From assembly GCA_945889495.1 (NCBI GenBank), contig CAMDBU010000023.1, positions 1-46,054 on the forward strand: a stretch of DNA of 46,054 bases, read 5' to 3'. Each line of letters opens with the position of its first letter. The stretch's first letter is position 1. Of this stretch, positions 35,873 to 44,936 are shown piece after piece. The notes under the pieces were generated by a model, which saw only the letters and a list, made by a program, of their open reading frames with translations, made no database searches and was not told the DNA's origin. The translations under genes and the position numbers were made by a program. The DNA is from Syntrophobacter sp. SbD2. Its GTDB lineage: Bacteria > Desulfobacterota > Binatia > UBA9968.

Positions 35873-36922
35873 TCAATAGCCGCGCTGCCAGTCGATAACG
35901 TTGGCTAGCGGTTCACCGTCGAGATAGCGGCGCAGGTTGTCGCAGAATAGTTGCACACCCTGGTGCTCGGAAACATCGGCGGCCGCCGAGACATGCGGCG
36001 TGATGATGACCCGCTCATCGTCCCACAGCCGGGCGTCGGGCGGGCGCTCGAATTCACCGTCGTAGACGTCGGTGGCGAAGCCGCGCAGTTTGTCCTGGCC
36101 GAGCGCGACCAGTAGCGCTTCCTCGTCGACGATCTCACCGCGCGAAATGTTGACCAATACCGTGCCCGGTTTCATCGCCGCGAAGGCTGCCGCGCCGATC
36201 AGATGATGGGTCTCCTTGGTCCATGGGCAGCAAATGGCGACGAACTCACTCTCGCGCAGCAGTTCGTGCATGGCGCTGGCAGGTGCCAAGCGCGCAAACA
36301 CTTCGGGCGCTTCGGCGGCTTCCCGCCTTGTGCCGACCACGCGCATGCCGGCGGCGGCGCAAAGTTTCGCCACCTCCAGGCCGATGCCACCGGCGCCGAT
36401 GACGCAAACGGTTTTGTCGCGGATGATGATCGGATCGTAGCTGGCATGATCGAAATGATGGCGCTTCTTATCGCGGTAGCTCCAGTGAAACCCGCGGCAG
36501 AAGTGGAGAAAACTTGCCAAGACATACTCGGCCATGGGCCGCCGGTTGGTGAGGCCACGCGAAGTAGTGACGATGACACTCGACTCCCACAAATCCGTGT
36601 CTAGGAGGTTACTCGCGCCAGCGGGTGTTTGGTGAACCCATTTCAATCCTGGCGTGCGAGTTCGCAGGTCCTTTACCGGCGGCCATCCCAGAAGTATGAC
36701 CTCTCCCGAAGCTAGAGTCTGGTTTCGCTGTTCCAAAGTGGTCGCTGGATATTTGCGATCGCCTAGATAGCGGTCAACGGTCCACTGCGGCCAGGTGGCG
36801 CGCAGCTCGCCGTCGAACCAGCCTCTGGCGTCGATGACGTTGACGCGCGGATCGACTTTGGCGATGCGGTCAAGCACCGCGTCGGCTGTCTGTGGTATTA
36901 CCAGTACTTGAAATTTGTCCAT
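35873..36922 (-). CDS. D-isomer-specific 2-hydroxyacid dehydrogenase
   Basis: 349 residues. Interconverts a 2-hydroxyacid and a 2-ketoacid. The Rossmann motif GAGGIG (176-181) is followed by RR at 199-200 after the second strand, which favours NADP. The catalytic set is R261 (NISRGEIVDEE), E290 (DVYDGEFERPPD) and H310 (ITPHVSAA). The glyoxylate/hydroxypyruvate-type reductases are the closest match. It lies between a small membrane protein and the alpha/beta hydrolase on the minus strand, in the SBP island. Confidence 0.91.
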   Translation of the reverse strand: MDKFQVLVIPQTADAVLDRIAKVDPRVNVIDARGWFDGELRATWPQWTVDRYLGDRKYPATTLEQRNQTLASGEVILLGWPPVKDLRTRTPGLKWVHQTPAGASNLLDTDLWESSVIVTTSRGLTNRRPMAEYVLASFLHFCRGFHWSYRDKKRHHFDHASYDPIIIRDKTVCVIGAGGIGLEVAKLCAAAGMRVVGTRREAAEAPEVFARLAPASAMHELLRESEFVAICCPWTKETHHLIGAAAFAAMKPGTVLVNISRGEIVDEEALLVALGQDKLRGFATDVYDGEFERPPDARLWDDERVIITPHVSAAADVSEHQGVQLFCDNLRRYLDGEPLANVIDWQRGY

Positions 36923-37010
36923 GCGTGAGAAAGCTCTTTATCATGAGCAAAGAGTGTTCGAAACGGTAAGTTGCTACCAGAGAATTTGCGGTTGGTGGAA
37001 AATACCAGCT

Positions 37011-37238
37011 TTAGATCACAACCAGGAGAACTCCAACGAAGATGAACGACAATGCCATAGCCCAGATGGACCAGATTGAGAGCTGGAAGTTTGCGTAGAG
37101 ATCTTTAGCTACCTCGTGGTGCTCCAATCCTGATCCCGACCTTAATGAATCAGCAATCATTTTCGCCGCTGCCGTGGGACGTAGGATTAGCAATAATCCA
37201 CAGCCGATAAAGATCAGACCCAGTGCTATTTTGAACAT
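37011..37238 (-). CDS. small two-helix membrane protein
   Basis: 75 residues with two hydrophobic segments (MFKIALGLIFIGCGLLLIL, and SIWAMALSFIFVGVLLVVI) joined by a polar loop (MIADSLRSGSGLEHHEVAKD). No ribosome site is clear. I do not recognise the family. It lies 28 bp after an SBP gene and might be an accessory membrane subunit or a chance frame; its helix pattern makes it likely real. Confidence 0.55.
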   Translation of the reverse strand: MFKIALGLIFIGCGLLLILRPTAAAKMIADSLRSGSGLEHHEVAKDLYANFQLSIWSIWAMALSFIFVGVLLVVI

Positions 37239-37266
37239 GACTACGGAATGGCTGAATATCTAGATA

Positions 37267-38283
37267 TCACTTTTTCTTATACAGCCCGTCAATAAATCCA
37301 TTGTCGTCGAACTCTTTGATCAAACTCATGTCGACAAAGTCTTCCGGTTTGGCCGAGCGCACCTTGGGGTCTTTTTCGCCGAGTTCTGTCAGTGCTTCTT
37401 TGACCGCTTCCAAAGATGGATAGGGCTTGGCTGGCACCAGGCGGGAGAAAAATTGATAGCTGTCTTCCAAGGCGTCGACATCGTCGGTCTTGACGTACTT
37501 GGCGATGACTTTTTTGCTGAACTCTTTGTTGGTCTTGTAGAGATGGATGCCTTCGAGCAGGGCGCGGGTGAATCTCCGGGTGGCGTCACGTTTGTCCTTG
37601 ACGAAGGAGATACGCGCGGCTACCGGCGTGGTCGGGTAGGCGCCGCCGAAGTCTTCCGGTTCGGCGATGATGTTCATCTTGAACTTGCGCGCCAGGTTGG
37701 TCACCGGCGGTTGGGCGACCATGCCGTGGACTTGTTTCGACTGGATCGCCGCCAACCGCGTCGGTTGGCCGCCGGGGATTTGCAGCACGGCGACATCGAC
37801 ATCGGGCTTCAAGCCCCATTTGATTAAAATTTTCCGCGTGGCGTAGTCGGAGTTGGAGCCGAAGCGGCTGACGGTTAATTTTTTGCCGCGCAGATCCTCC
37901 GGCCGCTTGATCTCCGGCGACACCACCATGCTGTAGGCGAGAATGTTGAGCAGGCCGCCGATGAGCGTGACATCGACGCCGCGCAGGCGGGCGACGATGG
38001 GCGCGTTGCCGCCGACCTGGGCGATGGGCACGTCGCCCGACATCATGGCTTGGGTCGCCTTGGAGCCGCCGTCGAGATAGATCATCGTGACGTCGAGGCC
38101 GTTCTTTTCGAACAGCCCGGCTTCCTTGGTGATCCAGAACGGCGCCTGCGAGCCGGCGATGGCGCTCCAGCCGAGGGTGAGTTTTTCCAGGGGGGCGGAG
38201 GCGGGTGATGCGGTTTGCGGCGATGCGGCGATGAATGCGGCGATGGTGATTAAACTCGCGAGTAGGTTTTTTAGTTTTTCCAT
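37267..38283 (-). CDS. ABC-type substrate-binding protein (NMT1/SsuA-like)
   Basis: 338 residues from the ATG at 38283; a longer frame to 38334 is repeat-encoded (MGRAQRNPS). Signal peptide LKNLLASLITIAAFIAASPQTA. Fold: LTLGWSAIAGSQAPFWITKEAGLFEKNGLDVTMIYLDGG, KKLTVSRFGSNSDYATRKIL and the tail VDMSLIKEFDDNGFIDGLYKK. It is the best example here of the conserved C-terminal tail. Upstream is the VOC dioxygenase-like gene, and downstream the small membrane protein. Ligand unknown. Confidence 0.88.
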   Translation of the reverse strand: MEKLKNLLASLITIAAFIAASPQTASPASAPLEKLTLGWSAIAGSQAPFWITKEAGLFEKNGLDVTMIYLDGGSKATQAMMSGDVPIAQVGGNAPIVARLRGVDVTLIGGLLNILAYSMVVSPEIKRPEDLRGKKLTVSRFGSNSDYATRKILIKWGLKPDVDVAVLQIPGGQPTRLAAIQSKQVHGMVAQPPVTNLARKFKMNIIAEPEDFGGAYPTTPVAARISFVKDKRDATRRFTRALLEGIHLYKTNKEFSKKVIAKYVKTDDVDALEDSYQFFSRLVPAKPYPSLEAVKEALTELGEKDPKVRSAKPEDFVDMSLIKEFDDNGFIDGLYKKK

Positions 38284-38305
38284 GATGATCGATAACTCTC
38301 CACGG

Positions 38306-38340
38306 ATTGATGGGTTTCGCTGCGCTCTACCCATCCTACG
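38306..38340. repeat. short palindromic repeat before an SBP gene
   Basis: GATGGGTTTCGCTGCGCTCTACCCATC is a palindromic unit of the family also present at 6341-6374 and 21653-21743. It lies 23 bases before the SBP start codon, where it could fold in the mRNA. Confidence 0.6.
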
Positions 38341-38368
38341 AATCCGAATAACCCGGAACGACTCTTCC

Positions 38369-39163
38369 TCAAGCGGCGCTTTCCCACTTGTCGACGTCGA
38401 CTTCCCAGCCTTTGGTCTGCGACAGATCCAGCGCGTTGCCTTCGATGTCGCGGAAGCGCACTTCGGCGTAGGGGCGGGTCGACGGGCGCGGGGCGATTTT
38501 CAGGACGCTGCTGAGCTCCGCCATCGTCGCTTGCATGGTGTTGGTGAGAAAGCCGATGTGATTGATGCCGTACTTGGCTTCATGGCCTTCCACTGGGCTG
38601 TAGAATGGATGAAGCGCCAGATTGGTTTTGCCGTCGGCGCAGAAGCGGTTGCCGAGACCTTGCTGGCGGCGCAGGTAGCTCGATGGCACTTCGCGCAGAC
38701 CCAACACCTGGGTGTAGAACTGCAACATGGTTTCCGGGTCGAGAGCGTTGTAGGCGATATGGCGCACGCGCGGAAAACGCTTTTCCTTGCTCGCCGGCAC
38801 GCCGTAGCTGGTGGTCGACACCGTCACCGGCCGGCACTCGGGATCGTGCAGGCGGATTTGGCCATGCTGTAAGTCGCCTGATTCCTGGATGATCATGCCG
38901 CGCGGATAGAGTCTCAGAAAGCGGCCTTTCACTTCTTCGAGATCGTCGACCTGAACGCCGATATGGTGCAGGCCGTTTTGCATCTGCAACTCGCCCAGCG
39001 CCGGACGATTTTTGAAGAACGTTAGATTGTAAAAACCGTCGGTGATGGTGATGTCGCCGTCGGCGGTGCGGCCGAGTTCCTCGGTGCCGAGAAAGCGGTG
39101 GTAGAAGTCGACGAGTTTCGCCGGATCTTCGGCGAGATAAGCGACGTAGCGCAGTGTAGCCAT
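38369..39163 (-). CDS. VOC family (ring-cleavage dioxygenase-like) protein
   Basis: 264 residues from the ATG at 39163, with GGGAGGTTCC upstream; the longer frame beyond it crosses a repeat and is rejected. Two glyoxalase/VOC modules: ATLRYVAYLAEDPAKLVDFYHRFLG with LHHIGVQVDDLEEV, and RVRHIAYNALDPETMLQFYTQVLGL with INHIGFLTNTM, ending FRDIEGNALDLSQ. His and Glu ligands for a metal are present. This layout fits extradiol dioxygenases, isomerases or epimerases of the VOC superfamily. It lies between an ornithine-cyclodeaminase homologue and an SBP, on the minus strand. Confidence 0.83.
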   Translation of the reverse strand: MATLRYVAYLAEDPAKLVDFYHRFLGTEELGRTADGDITITDGFYNLTFFKNRPALGELQMQNGLHHIGVQVDDLEEVKGRFLRLYPRGMIIQESGDLQHGQIRLHDPECRPVTVSTTSYGVPASKEKRFPRVRHIAYNALDPETMLQFYTQVLGLREVPSSYLRRQQGLGNRFCADGKTNLALHPFYSPVEGHEAKYGINHIGFLTNTMQATMAELSSVLKIAPRPSTRPYAEVRFRDIEGNALDLSQTKGWEVDVDKWESAA

Positions 39164-39179
39164 GGAACCTCCCGAAAAA

Positions 39180-39279
39180 TTGGAGTGGTGGAGTAATGGA
39201 GTGATGGAGTGATGGGTCGGATTCAGATTCCGGACCACCCAACACTTCAATACTCCATCACTCCAGTACTCCAATTCAG
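39180..39279. repeat. inverted repeat between VOC and ornithine-cyclodeaminase-like genes
   Basis: TTGGAGTGGTGGAGTAATGG and AGTGATGGAGTGATGGG face CAATACTCCATCACTCC and AGTACTCCAATTCAG, forming an imperfect stem of about 35 bp with a loop at GATTCCGGACC. It lies between two genes of the same operon. Confidence 0.65.
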
Positions 39280-39282
39280 ATT

Positions 39283-40380
39283 TTAGTCTCGTATGTTTTG
39301 CGTGAACCAGGCGAGTGGCAGCGGATGGCCCAATCCCTTGGCCTTCGCCAAGTTGTACGCTGTACCGCCGACGGCGGCGAATTGCAGCCCTTGGGTGCCC
39401 TGATTGTTCAAGAAGGTAACCTGCTGGTCGTTGGCGCGACCGATCCATTTGCCCGACATGATATCGGGCACCGTGCCGATGCCTGGGTTGTCGATTTCCT
39501 GGTGCGGCGAGGAGGGGATTTTCTTTTTTTCCTCTGGGCTGCCGGCGATGAAGCCGAACATGCCGTCGCTGCCGGTGACCACTTCCGGCGCATCGCGGTC
39601 GGCCCACAGCGTGGAGGTGCCGAGCCGCGCGCGCACGTCGGCGCGGGCGAGCACATCGGGGCCGGCTTCGTTGTTGCGCACGTTGTTGATGTGCATGCCG
39701 GGCTCCAGCCATTCGGCTTTGATGACTGGGATCAGCGAATCCGTGGTCAGCGACACGATGTCGGCGCCCTTGAGCGCTTTCTCCGGCGAGTCGACGGCGA
39801 TCACTTCGATGTCCAGCTTCTCGGTCATCTCGGCGGCGAAGGCGTCGCGATTTTTCTTAGTCGGGCTGAACACGCGCATGACTTCCAGTGGCCGAACATG
39901 CTTGATCGCTTCGGCGTAGGTCCGCGCCATGCCGCCGGAGCCGATCATGGCCATGACCTTGGCGTCTTTGCGTGCCAAGTATTTCGTTCCTAGACCGGCG
40001 CAGGCGCCAACTCGCATATGCTGTAAGTAGCCATCGTTCATGATCGCCAACGGCTCGCCGTTTTTCGTGCTGGTGAGAAAAATCAAACCGCAGTAGGTGC
40101 CACGCTCCATGCAGTACTTATCTTCCACCATGAAGCCGTCCTGGTTTTCCCAGGCGAGCATGTCGGACTTCATGCGGATGGCGAACATGCCAAGTTTGCG
40201 CGACGCCCCCTCCATGGTGCCCCAGCGGTAGTAGTGCGGCTCGTTAGGAACGTAAAAGTCGATGCGCGGCCGGTAGCCGGCTTTGAGTTCGTTCAATTCG
40301 CGGTAGGCATCTTCCATGGCGTCGATGCAGGTCTTCATGTCTAAGACCGATTCGATCTGTTCGTTGGTGAGGAAAATCAT
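39283..40380 (-). CDS. ornithine cyclodeaminase/mu-crystallin family protein
   Basis: 365 residues. N-terminal FLTNEQIESVLDMKTCIDAMEDAYREL, catalytic-region R69MKSDML and TSTKNGEPLAIMND, NAD-binding GSGGMARTYAEAIKHV (about 147-162), and HINNVRNNEAGPDVLARAD. The family reduces or deaminates ornithine, or reduces cyclic imines and ketimines such as alanine dehydrogenase of archaea. The exact substrate is uncertain. It is followed by the VOC gene and preceded by an SBP gene 29 bp away, so its substrate may be imported by that SBP. Confidence 0.86.
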   Translation of the reverse strand: MIFLTNEQIESVLDMKTCIDAMEDAYRELNELKAGYRPRIDFYVPNEPHYYRWGTMEGASRKLGMFAIRMKSDMLAWENQDGFMVEDKYCMERGTYCGLIFLTSTKNGEPLAIMNDGYLQHMRVGACAGLGTKYLARKDAKVMAMIGSGGMARTYAEAIKHVRPLEVMRVFSPTKKNRDAFAAEMTEKLDIEVIAVDSPEKALKGADIVSLTTDSLIPVIKAEWLEPGMHINNVRNNEAGPDVLARADVRARLGTSTLWADRDAPEVVTGSDGMFGFIAGSPEEKKKIPSSPHQEIDNPGIGTVPDIMSGKWIGRANDQQVTFLNNQGTQGLQFAAVGGTAYNLAKAKGLGHPLPLAWFTQNIRD

Positions 40381-40409
40381 TGAGGTTCCTTTCGTTGCTG
40401 CGCCCGTGG

Positions 40410-41426
40410 TTAACGAATGAAGCCGCTCTGGTCGAGGCGGCGGAGGATCGACGTGTCGACGATGTCTTCGGTTTTTAGCTGGGCGATTTTTGGATTGCGG
40501 TCGCCCATGATCTTGATGGTAGCTTTAATGGCGTCGAGGTTGGGATAGGGTTTGCGCTCGACTTTGGGAATCAAGTCGTCGTAGGCAAGCTTGGCGTCGT
40601 CGCCCAACAAGCGCAGGTTCTTGGCAATGATGTTAGTGACTGTGCCGCGATTGGCGGGGTTCAAGATGAAACCGTTGGCTTCGACGATCGCTCGGACCAC
40701 CGCTTCAGCGGTTTTGCCTCGCTCCTTGAGGAACGCGCGGGTGGTTACCAGCGCGTTGTTGACGAAGGGCACGCCCAACTGTTCGAGATTGCCCAGGTAG
40801 GTTGGTCCTTTGCCGCGAATCTGGCTGGAGATCGACGCATCCATCAAGGTCGCATCGATGCGCCCGGCCAGGACGGCTTGCGCCCTGGTCGGTTCGTCGC
40901 CGATGGCGACGAAGCTGATCTTGTCGCGCTTCTCGTCCAGGTTGAAATGTTGCAGCATCAAAAACGACGCGACGTGAGATGAGCTGCCGAAGCCGCTGAT
41001 GCCGACGGTTTTGCCTTTGAGATCCTCTGGTTTCTTGATGTCCGCCTTGGCCCAGATGTCGTAGGTGAGTTTGTTGTTGATGCCGAGGATGAGCACGCTG
41101 TCGGCCCCGCCGCCTACAGCAGTGACCACCGGTGTGGCGCCGGTAAACGCCATCGGCGCCGAACCCGACAACATTGCCTGGGTCATGCGCGCGCCGCCGG
41201 TGATCAGGACGATGGTGGCGTCGATGCCATGTTTGCGAAATAGACCCAACTCCTTGGGCAGCCAGAGGGCGGCGATGTCGTTGCGCTGGTTGGAGTGGCC
41301 GATGACGAGCTTGTCGAGTTCCTGGGCGCGGCCAGATACTGGGCTAAGGAGAAAATGCGCCAAGGCAAACACAACGCCGCAAAACCAGCGGCTGATCGGC
41401 GCGCGGTAAGCTCGATTTAGCTCCAT
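40410..41426 (-). CDS. ABC-type substrate-binding protein (NMT1/SsuA-like)
   Basis: 338 residues from the ATG at 41426. Signal peptide with RAPISRWFCGVVFALAHFLL and a likely cut near GRAQEL. Fold: LVIGHSNQRNDIAALWLPKELGLFRKHGIDATIVLITGG, GKTVGISGFGSSSHVASFLML and the tail VDTSILRRLDQSGFIR. In this copy the usual Asp in the GSSSD loop is His. First gene of a seven-gene minus-strand array; it faces another SBP gene across a 246-base gap that contains a repeat. Confidence 0.87.
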   Translation of the reverse strand: MELNRAYRAPISRWFCGVVFALAHFLLSPVSGRAQELDKLVIGHSNQRNDIAALWLPKELGLFRKHGIDATIVLITGGARMTQAMLSGSAPMAFTGATPVVTAVGGGADSVLILGINNKLTYDIWAKADIKKPEDLKGKTVGISGFGSSSHVASFLMLQHFNLDEKRDKISFVAIGDEPTRAQAVLAGRIDATLMDASISSQIRGKGPTYLGNLEQLGVPFVNNALVTTRAFLKERGKTAEAVVRAIVEANGFILNPANRGTVTNIIAKNLRLLGDDAKLAYDDLIPKVERKPYPNLDAIKATIKIMGDRNPKIAQLKTEDIVDTSILRRLDQSGFIR

Positions 41427-41535
41427 CGCTCTGGACCTTATCGCAATCTGCCCATCGATCAAGCCTTTTTGCTGCTTGCTCGCCGGCCGCTCCCGGCGTA
41501 AAAGCATCCTAGCAGGTATTGAAAATGTCCTCGGA

Positions 41536-41604
41536 GTCCTTCGACAGGCTCAGGACGAACGGAGCTGAAGTTGAATCCGTTCATGCTGAGCCTGTCGAAG
41601 CATG
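41536..41604. repeat. inverted repeat in the divergent SBP promoter region
   Basis: CCTTCGACAGGCTCAGGACG and AACGG on the left face CCGTTCATGCTGAGCCTGTC and GAAGCATG on the right, about 26 bp with a short loop. Its right arm can be translated as MLSLSKH, which makes a false N-terminal extension of the following SBP. Common type in other genomes. Confidence 0.8.
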
Positions 41605-41672
41605 TTCCACTTCTTGGCAGCCTGCTACCATCGCGCCTGGCGGAATCGCTGGCGCCATCAAGGAGGCGGCAT

Positions 41673-42668
41673 TTGAAGAGAGTTATGATCGTAACAATGT
41701 TCGCGCTGATCTTGGGCTTGTCGGTTTTACCCGCGCAAGCGCAGAGTAAGTTCCGCGCCGTCAGCGGCGGCTTTGGCACGGCGATCCATGCGGTGCTCTG
41801 GGTCGGCTATGAGAAAAGGATATTCCAAAAATACGGCCTCGATCTCGAATATCTGGCCATCGAGAACGGCACGGTGTCGATGCAGACCTTGCTCGCCAGT
41901 GAGACCCAAGCGGCGTTTACCACCGGAGCCTTGGCGGTGACGGCTAATTTGCAGGGCGCCGACTCGACGATCATCGCCGGCGGCATGAACTTTATTCCAA
42001 ACAAGTTCGTTACCCGGCCGGAGATCAAGCGGCCCGAGGACTTGAAGGGCAAACGCATCGCCATTAGCCGTTACGGCTCGGCGTCGGACTACGCCACCCA
42101 ACTGGCGCTGGAAAAGCTCAACGTCAATCCCAAGGACGTGACGATCAATCAGGTGGGCGGCAATGCGACGCGCTTCGCGGCCATCGTCGGCGGGACGATT
42201 CACGCGACGCTGCTCGCCGAACCGCTGACCACCATCGCGCTGCGCGATCATAAGATGAACTCGCTCATCGACCTGGCCGAAAGCGGCGTGCCGTTTCCAC
42301 AGAACGCATTTCTGGTGCGGCGCAGCTATTTGGAAAGCAACCGGCCGCGGCTGGTTAACTTTATGAAGGGCGTCATTGAGTGTTACTTCATTTTGAAGCA
42401 TGACAAGCCGCTGGCGATCCAGATGATCAAGAAATATACGCGGGTAAACGACGAAGACGCCGCCATCGGCTATGATTACTATCTCGCCAAGTACGGCGAC
42501 GGCGTCATGGTCATGCCGGACCGCAAAGGCATCGAGTTCATCCTCGGCCAGGTGGCCAAGGAAAATCCCAAAGCCAAAGGACAAACGCCGGAGAGCTTAC
42601 GTCTGTTGGATAGCAGCGTGCTCGACGAGATTCGCAAGAGTGGCTTTATCGATAAGTTTAAGAAGTAG
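41673..42668 (+). CDS. ABC-type substrate-binding protein (NMT1/SsuA-like)
   Basis: 331 residues from the TTG at 41673, preferred because AAGGAGG lies eight bases before it and the product starts with a normal signal (KRVMIVTMFALILGLSVLPAQAQS). An upstream ATG at 41571 is repeat-derived. Fold: FGTAIHAVLWVGYEKRIFQKYGLDLEYLAIENG, GKRIAISRYGSASDYATQLAL and the tail LDSSVLDEIRKSGFIDKFKK. It starts a plus-strand set SBP-amidohydrolase-SBP-SBP. Confidence 0.87.
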   Translation: MKRVMIVTMFALILGLSVLPAQAQSKFRAVSGGFGTAIHAVLWVGYEKRIFQKYGLDLEYLAIENGTVSMQTLLASETQAAFTTGALAVTANLQGADSTIIAGGMNFIPNKFVTRPEIKRPEDLKGKRIAISRYGSASDYATQLALEKLNVNPKDVTINQVGGNATRFAAIVGGTIHATLLAEPLTTIALRDHKMNSLIDLAESGVPFPQNAFLVRRSYLESNRPRLVNFMKGVIECYFILKHDKPLAIQMIKKYTRVNDEDAAIGYDYYLAKYGDGVMVMPDRKGIEFILGQVAKENPKAKGQTPESLRLLDSSVLDEIRKSGFIDKFKK

Positions 42669-42682
42669 GGCCTTCGGAGATT

Positions 42683-42800
42683 TAACCACAAAGAGCACAA
42701 AGGAGACAAAGTTCGGACTCTTTCCTCCTCCCCCGCGCCGCGGGGGAGGATTGAGGTGGGGGCTGGAACTGTTGGAACGATTGAAACGATTGGAACGAGT
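42683..42800. repeat. repeat cluster between an SBP and the amidohydrolase
   Basis: One arm of the ACCACAAAGAGCACAAAGG...TTCGGA family (42683-42717). Then a perfect 11-bp stem, CCTCCCCCGCG/CGCGGGGGAGG with a one-base centre (42727-42749). Then three tandem copies of a TTGGAACGA-like 9- to 10-mer (about 42771-42800) just before the AAGGAG site. Confidence 0.65.
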
Positions 42801-42815
42801 TAAGGAGTGTTTCAA

Positions 42816-43913
42816 ATGCCCGGAGTCCTAGACGCAGACACCCATATCGCCGAGTCGGAGGCGATGTGGGGATTTATCGACAAAGAGATGTACCCGCGCC
42901 GGCCGGTGTTGGCGCGGGTGCCGGACGATACTTGGTATGGGGAGCGCAATGCCTTCTGGTTGATCGACGGCGAGATATTTCCCAAGCCCGCCGGCAAGGG
43001 TAGCTTCAGCCTGATTACGCCGTCGGCGCAGAAAAGAGAGTCCGGCCGCGGCGACATCCATCTCGCCGTGCGCGAGCTGACCGATCCCATGGCGCGTTTG
43101 CGCGACATGGATAAGATCGGCGTCGATGTCCAGGTGATTTACCCGACCTTGTTTCTGGTTTACCTCACCGACGATGCGGCATTGGATGTGGCGCTCAGCC
43201 GGGCTTACAACCGCTTCATCGCCAACGCCTGCGCGAAAGCACCCGATCGGCTCAAGTGGGTGGCGATTTTGCCGCTGCGCGACATTGATGCGTCGCTGGT
43301 CGAAATGAAGTGGGCCAAGGCTCAGGGCGCGGTGGGGGCGTTCTTCCGCGGCATGGAAGGCAACCTGACCCTCGACAATCCGCGGCTCCATCCGATCTAT
43401 TCGTTGGCGGAGCAGCTGGACTTGACCATCTGCATTCACACCGGCTCGGGCAGCCGCCACTTGATGCAGCTCTTCGATGTCGAGCGCAATCACACCTTCG
43501 CCCATAACCGCGTCCTGCCCGTGGTCGCGTTCCGCGATCTGGTCGCCAACCGGATTCCCGAGCTGTTTCCCAAGCTGTGCTTCGGTTTCATCGAAGCGGC
43601 GGCGAGCTGGGTGCCCTATATCTGGCATGTGCTGCGGCGCTCGGCGCGGCCCGATTTCAAAAGCAAAAATCCCCAGGAGTTCTTCCGTGAATATCGCTTC
43701 TGGATTGCCTGCGAAGCGGACGAGGAACTGCCGCATCTGTTAACTTACATCGGCGAAGATCATCTGGTCATCGGCTCGGACTACGGCCACAACGATCCAT
43801 CCAAGGAGCCCGACTTCGTGCGCAACATGCGCGCGCGCGAAGATGTCGCGCCAGCGGTGATCGAGAAAATCTTGTGCGATAATCCGCGGCGGCTTTACGG
43901 GCTGGCCGGCTGA
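42816..43913 (+). CDS. amidohydrolase family protein (amidohydrolase 2)
   Basis: 365 residues from the ATG at 42816, with AAGGAG nine bases upstream. PF04909 metal hydrolase: PGVLDADTHIAESE, VIYPTLFLVYL, ICIHTGSGSRH, FGFIEAAASWVPYIWHV and VIGSDYGHNDPS. It resembles the amidohydrolase at 29476 in length and motif order, but the two are not tandem copies. Substrate unknown; hydrolysis or decarboxylation of a carboxylic acid or amide is possible. It lies between SBP genes with a gap of only 12 bp to the next one, pointing to a shared ligand. Confidence 0.88.
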   Translation: MPGVLDADTHIAESEAMWGFIDKEMYPRRPVLARVPDDTWYGERNAFWLIDGEIFPKPAGKGSFSLITPSAQKRESGRGDIHLAVRELTDPMARLRDMDKIGVDVQVIYPTLFLVYLTDDAALDVALSRAYNRFIANACAKAPDRLKWVAILPLRDIDASLVEMKWAKAQGAVGAFFRGMEGNLTLDNPRLHPIYSLAEQLDLTICIHTGSGSRHLMQLFDVERNHTFAHNRVLPVVAFRDLVANRIPELFPKLCFGFIEAAASWVPYIWHVLRRSARPDFKSKNPQEFFREYRFWIACEADEELPHLLTYIGEDHLVIGSDYGHNDPSKEPDFVRNMRAREDVAPAVIEKILCDNPRRLYGLAG

Positions 43914-43925
43914 CCTTGTCGATCG

Positions 43926-44930
43926 ATGAAAATGAATATCACGATATTTGCCTTTGGAACGTTGCTCTCACTGGCTTGTTTGTTGACCCAACGCCCAGCC
44001 GCGTTGGCGGCACAAGCCGACCTTCTCAACATCAGTTATTCCTCACTCGTGCCGTCTGGGGCGCCGTTTTGGATCGCCCAGGATCTCAAGCTCTTCGAAA
44101 AAGAAGGGTTGAAGACCCAACTCCTCTACATCAACGCCGCGCCCCGGGTCATGGCGGCGATCCTTGCCGGCGAAGTTCAGGTGTCCTTGTCCGCGGTCAG
44201 TCCGATCGTCGCAACCTACGTTCAAGGTAACGATCCGGTGGCTATTGCCGGCGCGGTCAATCAGATGAGCATCACGATCTTCGCGCGCCCGGAGATTCAA
44301 TCGCCGCAAGACTTGCGCGGCAAGAGGATGGGCATCACGCGCTTCGGCGGGCTGGCGGATTTCGCCGCGCAGTACGCATTGAAGAAGTGGCAACTCCAGC
44401 CCGGCAAGGATGTCGCGTTGATCCAGGTCGGCGATGCCAGCGCTTTGATCGGCGCCATGAACGCCAACACCATCCAAGCCGGCACCTTGCAGCCGCCGGG
44501 AACGATCATCGCCGCGCAGCAGCGTTATCGCGAGCTCCTCGACATGGCGAAGTCCGGGCTTGAATACCAAAATACCGTGCTGCTCACGACCCGCACGCTG
44601 CTCAAGCGGTCGCCGGATATGTTTCGCCGCTTCATGCGGGCGTTCTCCGCCGCCGTGGCGATTTTTCACACCCAGAAGGAGACGACGATTCGGGTCATGG
44701 GCCATTATCTGCGCGGCATGGACCCGGTGATTCTGGAAAAGAGTTACGAAGCTTACAAACCTTGGGTGCCGGAAATCCCGCTGCTCAATCAGCGCGGCAT
44801 GGAGACCGCGATCGGCTTGACCGCCGCCGGCGGTAAGGAGAAAGATGTCAAGTACGGCGATGTCGTCGACGAGAGCTTGGTGCGCGAGCTGGAGCAGCAA
44901 GGTTTTTATCGGGCGCTTTACAAACGGTGA
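43926..44930 (+). CDS. ABC-type substrate-binding protein (NMT1/SsuA-like)
   Basis: 334 residues. Signal peptide NITIFAFGTLLSLACLLTQ with a probable cut at ALAAQA. Fold: LNISYSSLVPSGAPFWIAQDLKLFEKEGLKTQLLYINAA, GKRMGITRFGGLADFAAQYAL and the tail VDESLVRELEQQGFYRALYK. Twelve bases after the amidohydrolase stop and six bases before the next SBP, so the three are almost certainly co-transcribed. Ligand unknown. Confidence 0.88.
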   Translation: MKMNITIFAFGTLLSLACLLTQRPAALAAQADLLNISYSSLVPSGAPFWIAQDLKLFEKEGLKTQLLYINAAPRVMAAILAGEVQVSLSAVSPIVATYVQGNDPVAIAGAVNQMSITIFARPEIQSPQDLRGKRMGITRFGGLADFAAQYALKKWQLQPGKDVALIQVGDASALIGAMNANTIQAGTLQPPGTIIAAQQRYRELLDMAKSGLEYQNTVLLTTRTLLKRSPDMFRRFMRAFSAAVAIFHTQKETTIRVMGHYLRGMDPVILEKSYEAYKPWVPEIPLLNQRGMETAIGLTAAGGKEKDVKYGDVVDESLVRELEQQGFYRALYKR

Positions 44931-44936
44931 AAGTTC

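Noticed and set aside
39164-39712. N-terminal extension of the VOC gene up to 39712
   Set aside because: The extension overlaps the ornithine-cyclodeaminase homologue in another frame and crosses a repeat; the ATG at 39163 has GGGAGG upstream and begins the VOC fold.
41571-41672. Upstream start of the SBP at 41673 (MNPFMLSLSKH...)
   Set aside because: The extra residues are the translation of a dispersed inverted repeat and precede a normal ribosome site and signal peptide.
42771-42800. Short tandem copies of a TTGGAACGA-like unit, considered as a CRISPR
   Set aside because: The units are 9-10 bases without unique spacers and no cas gene is in the window.
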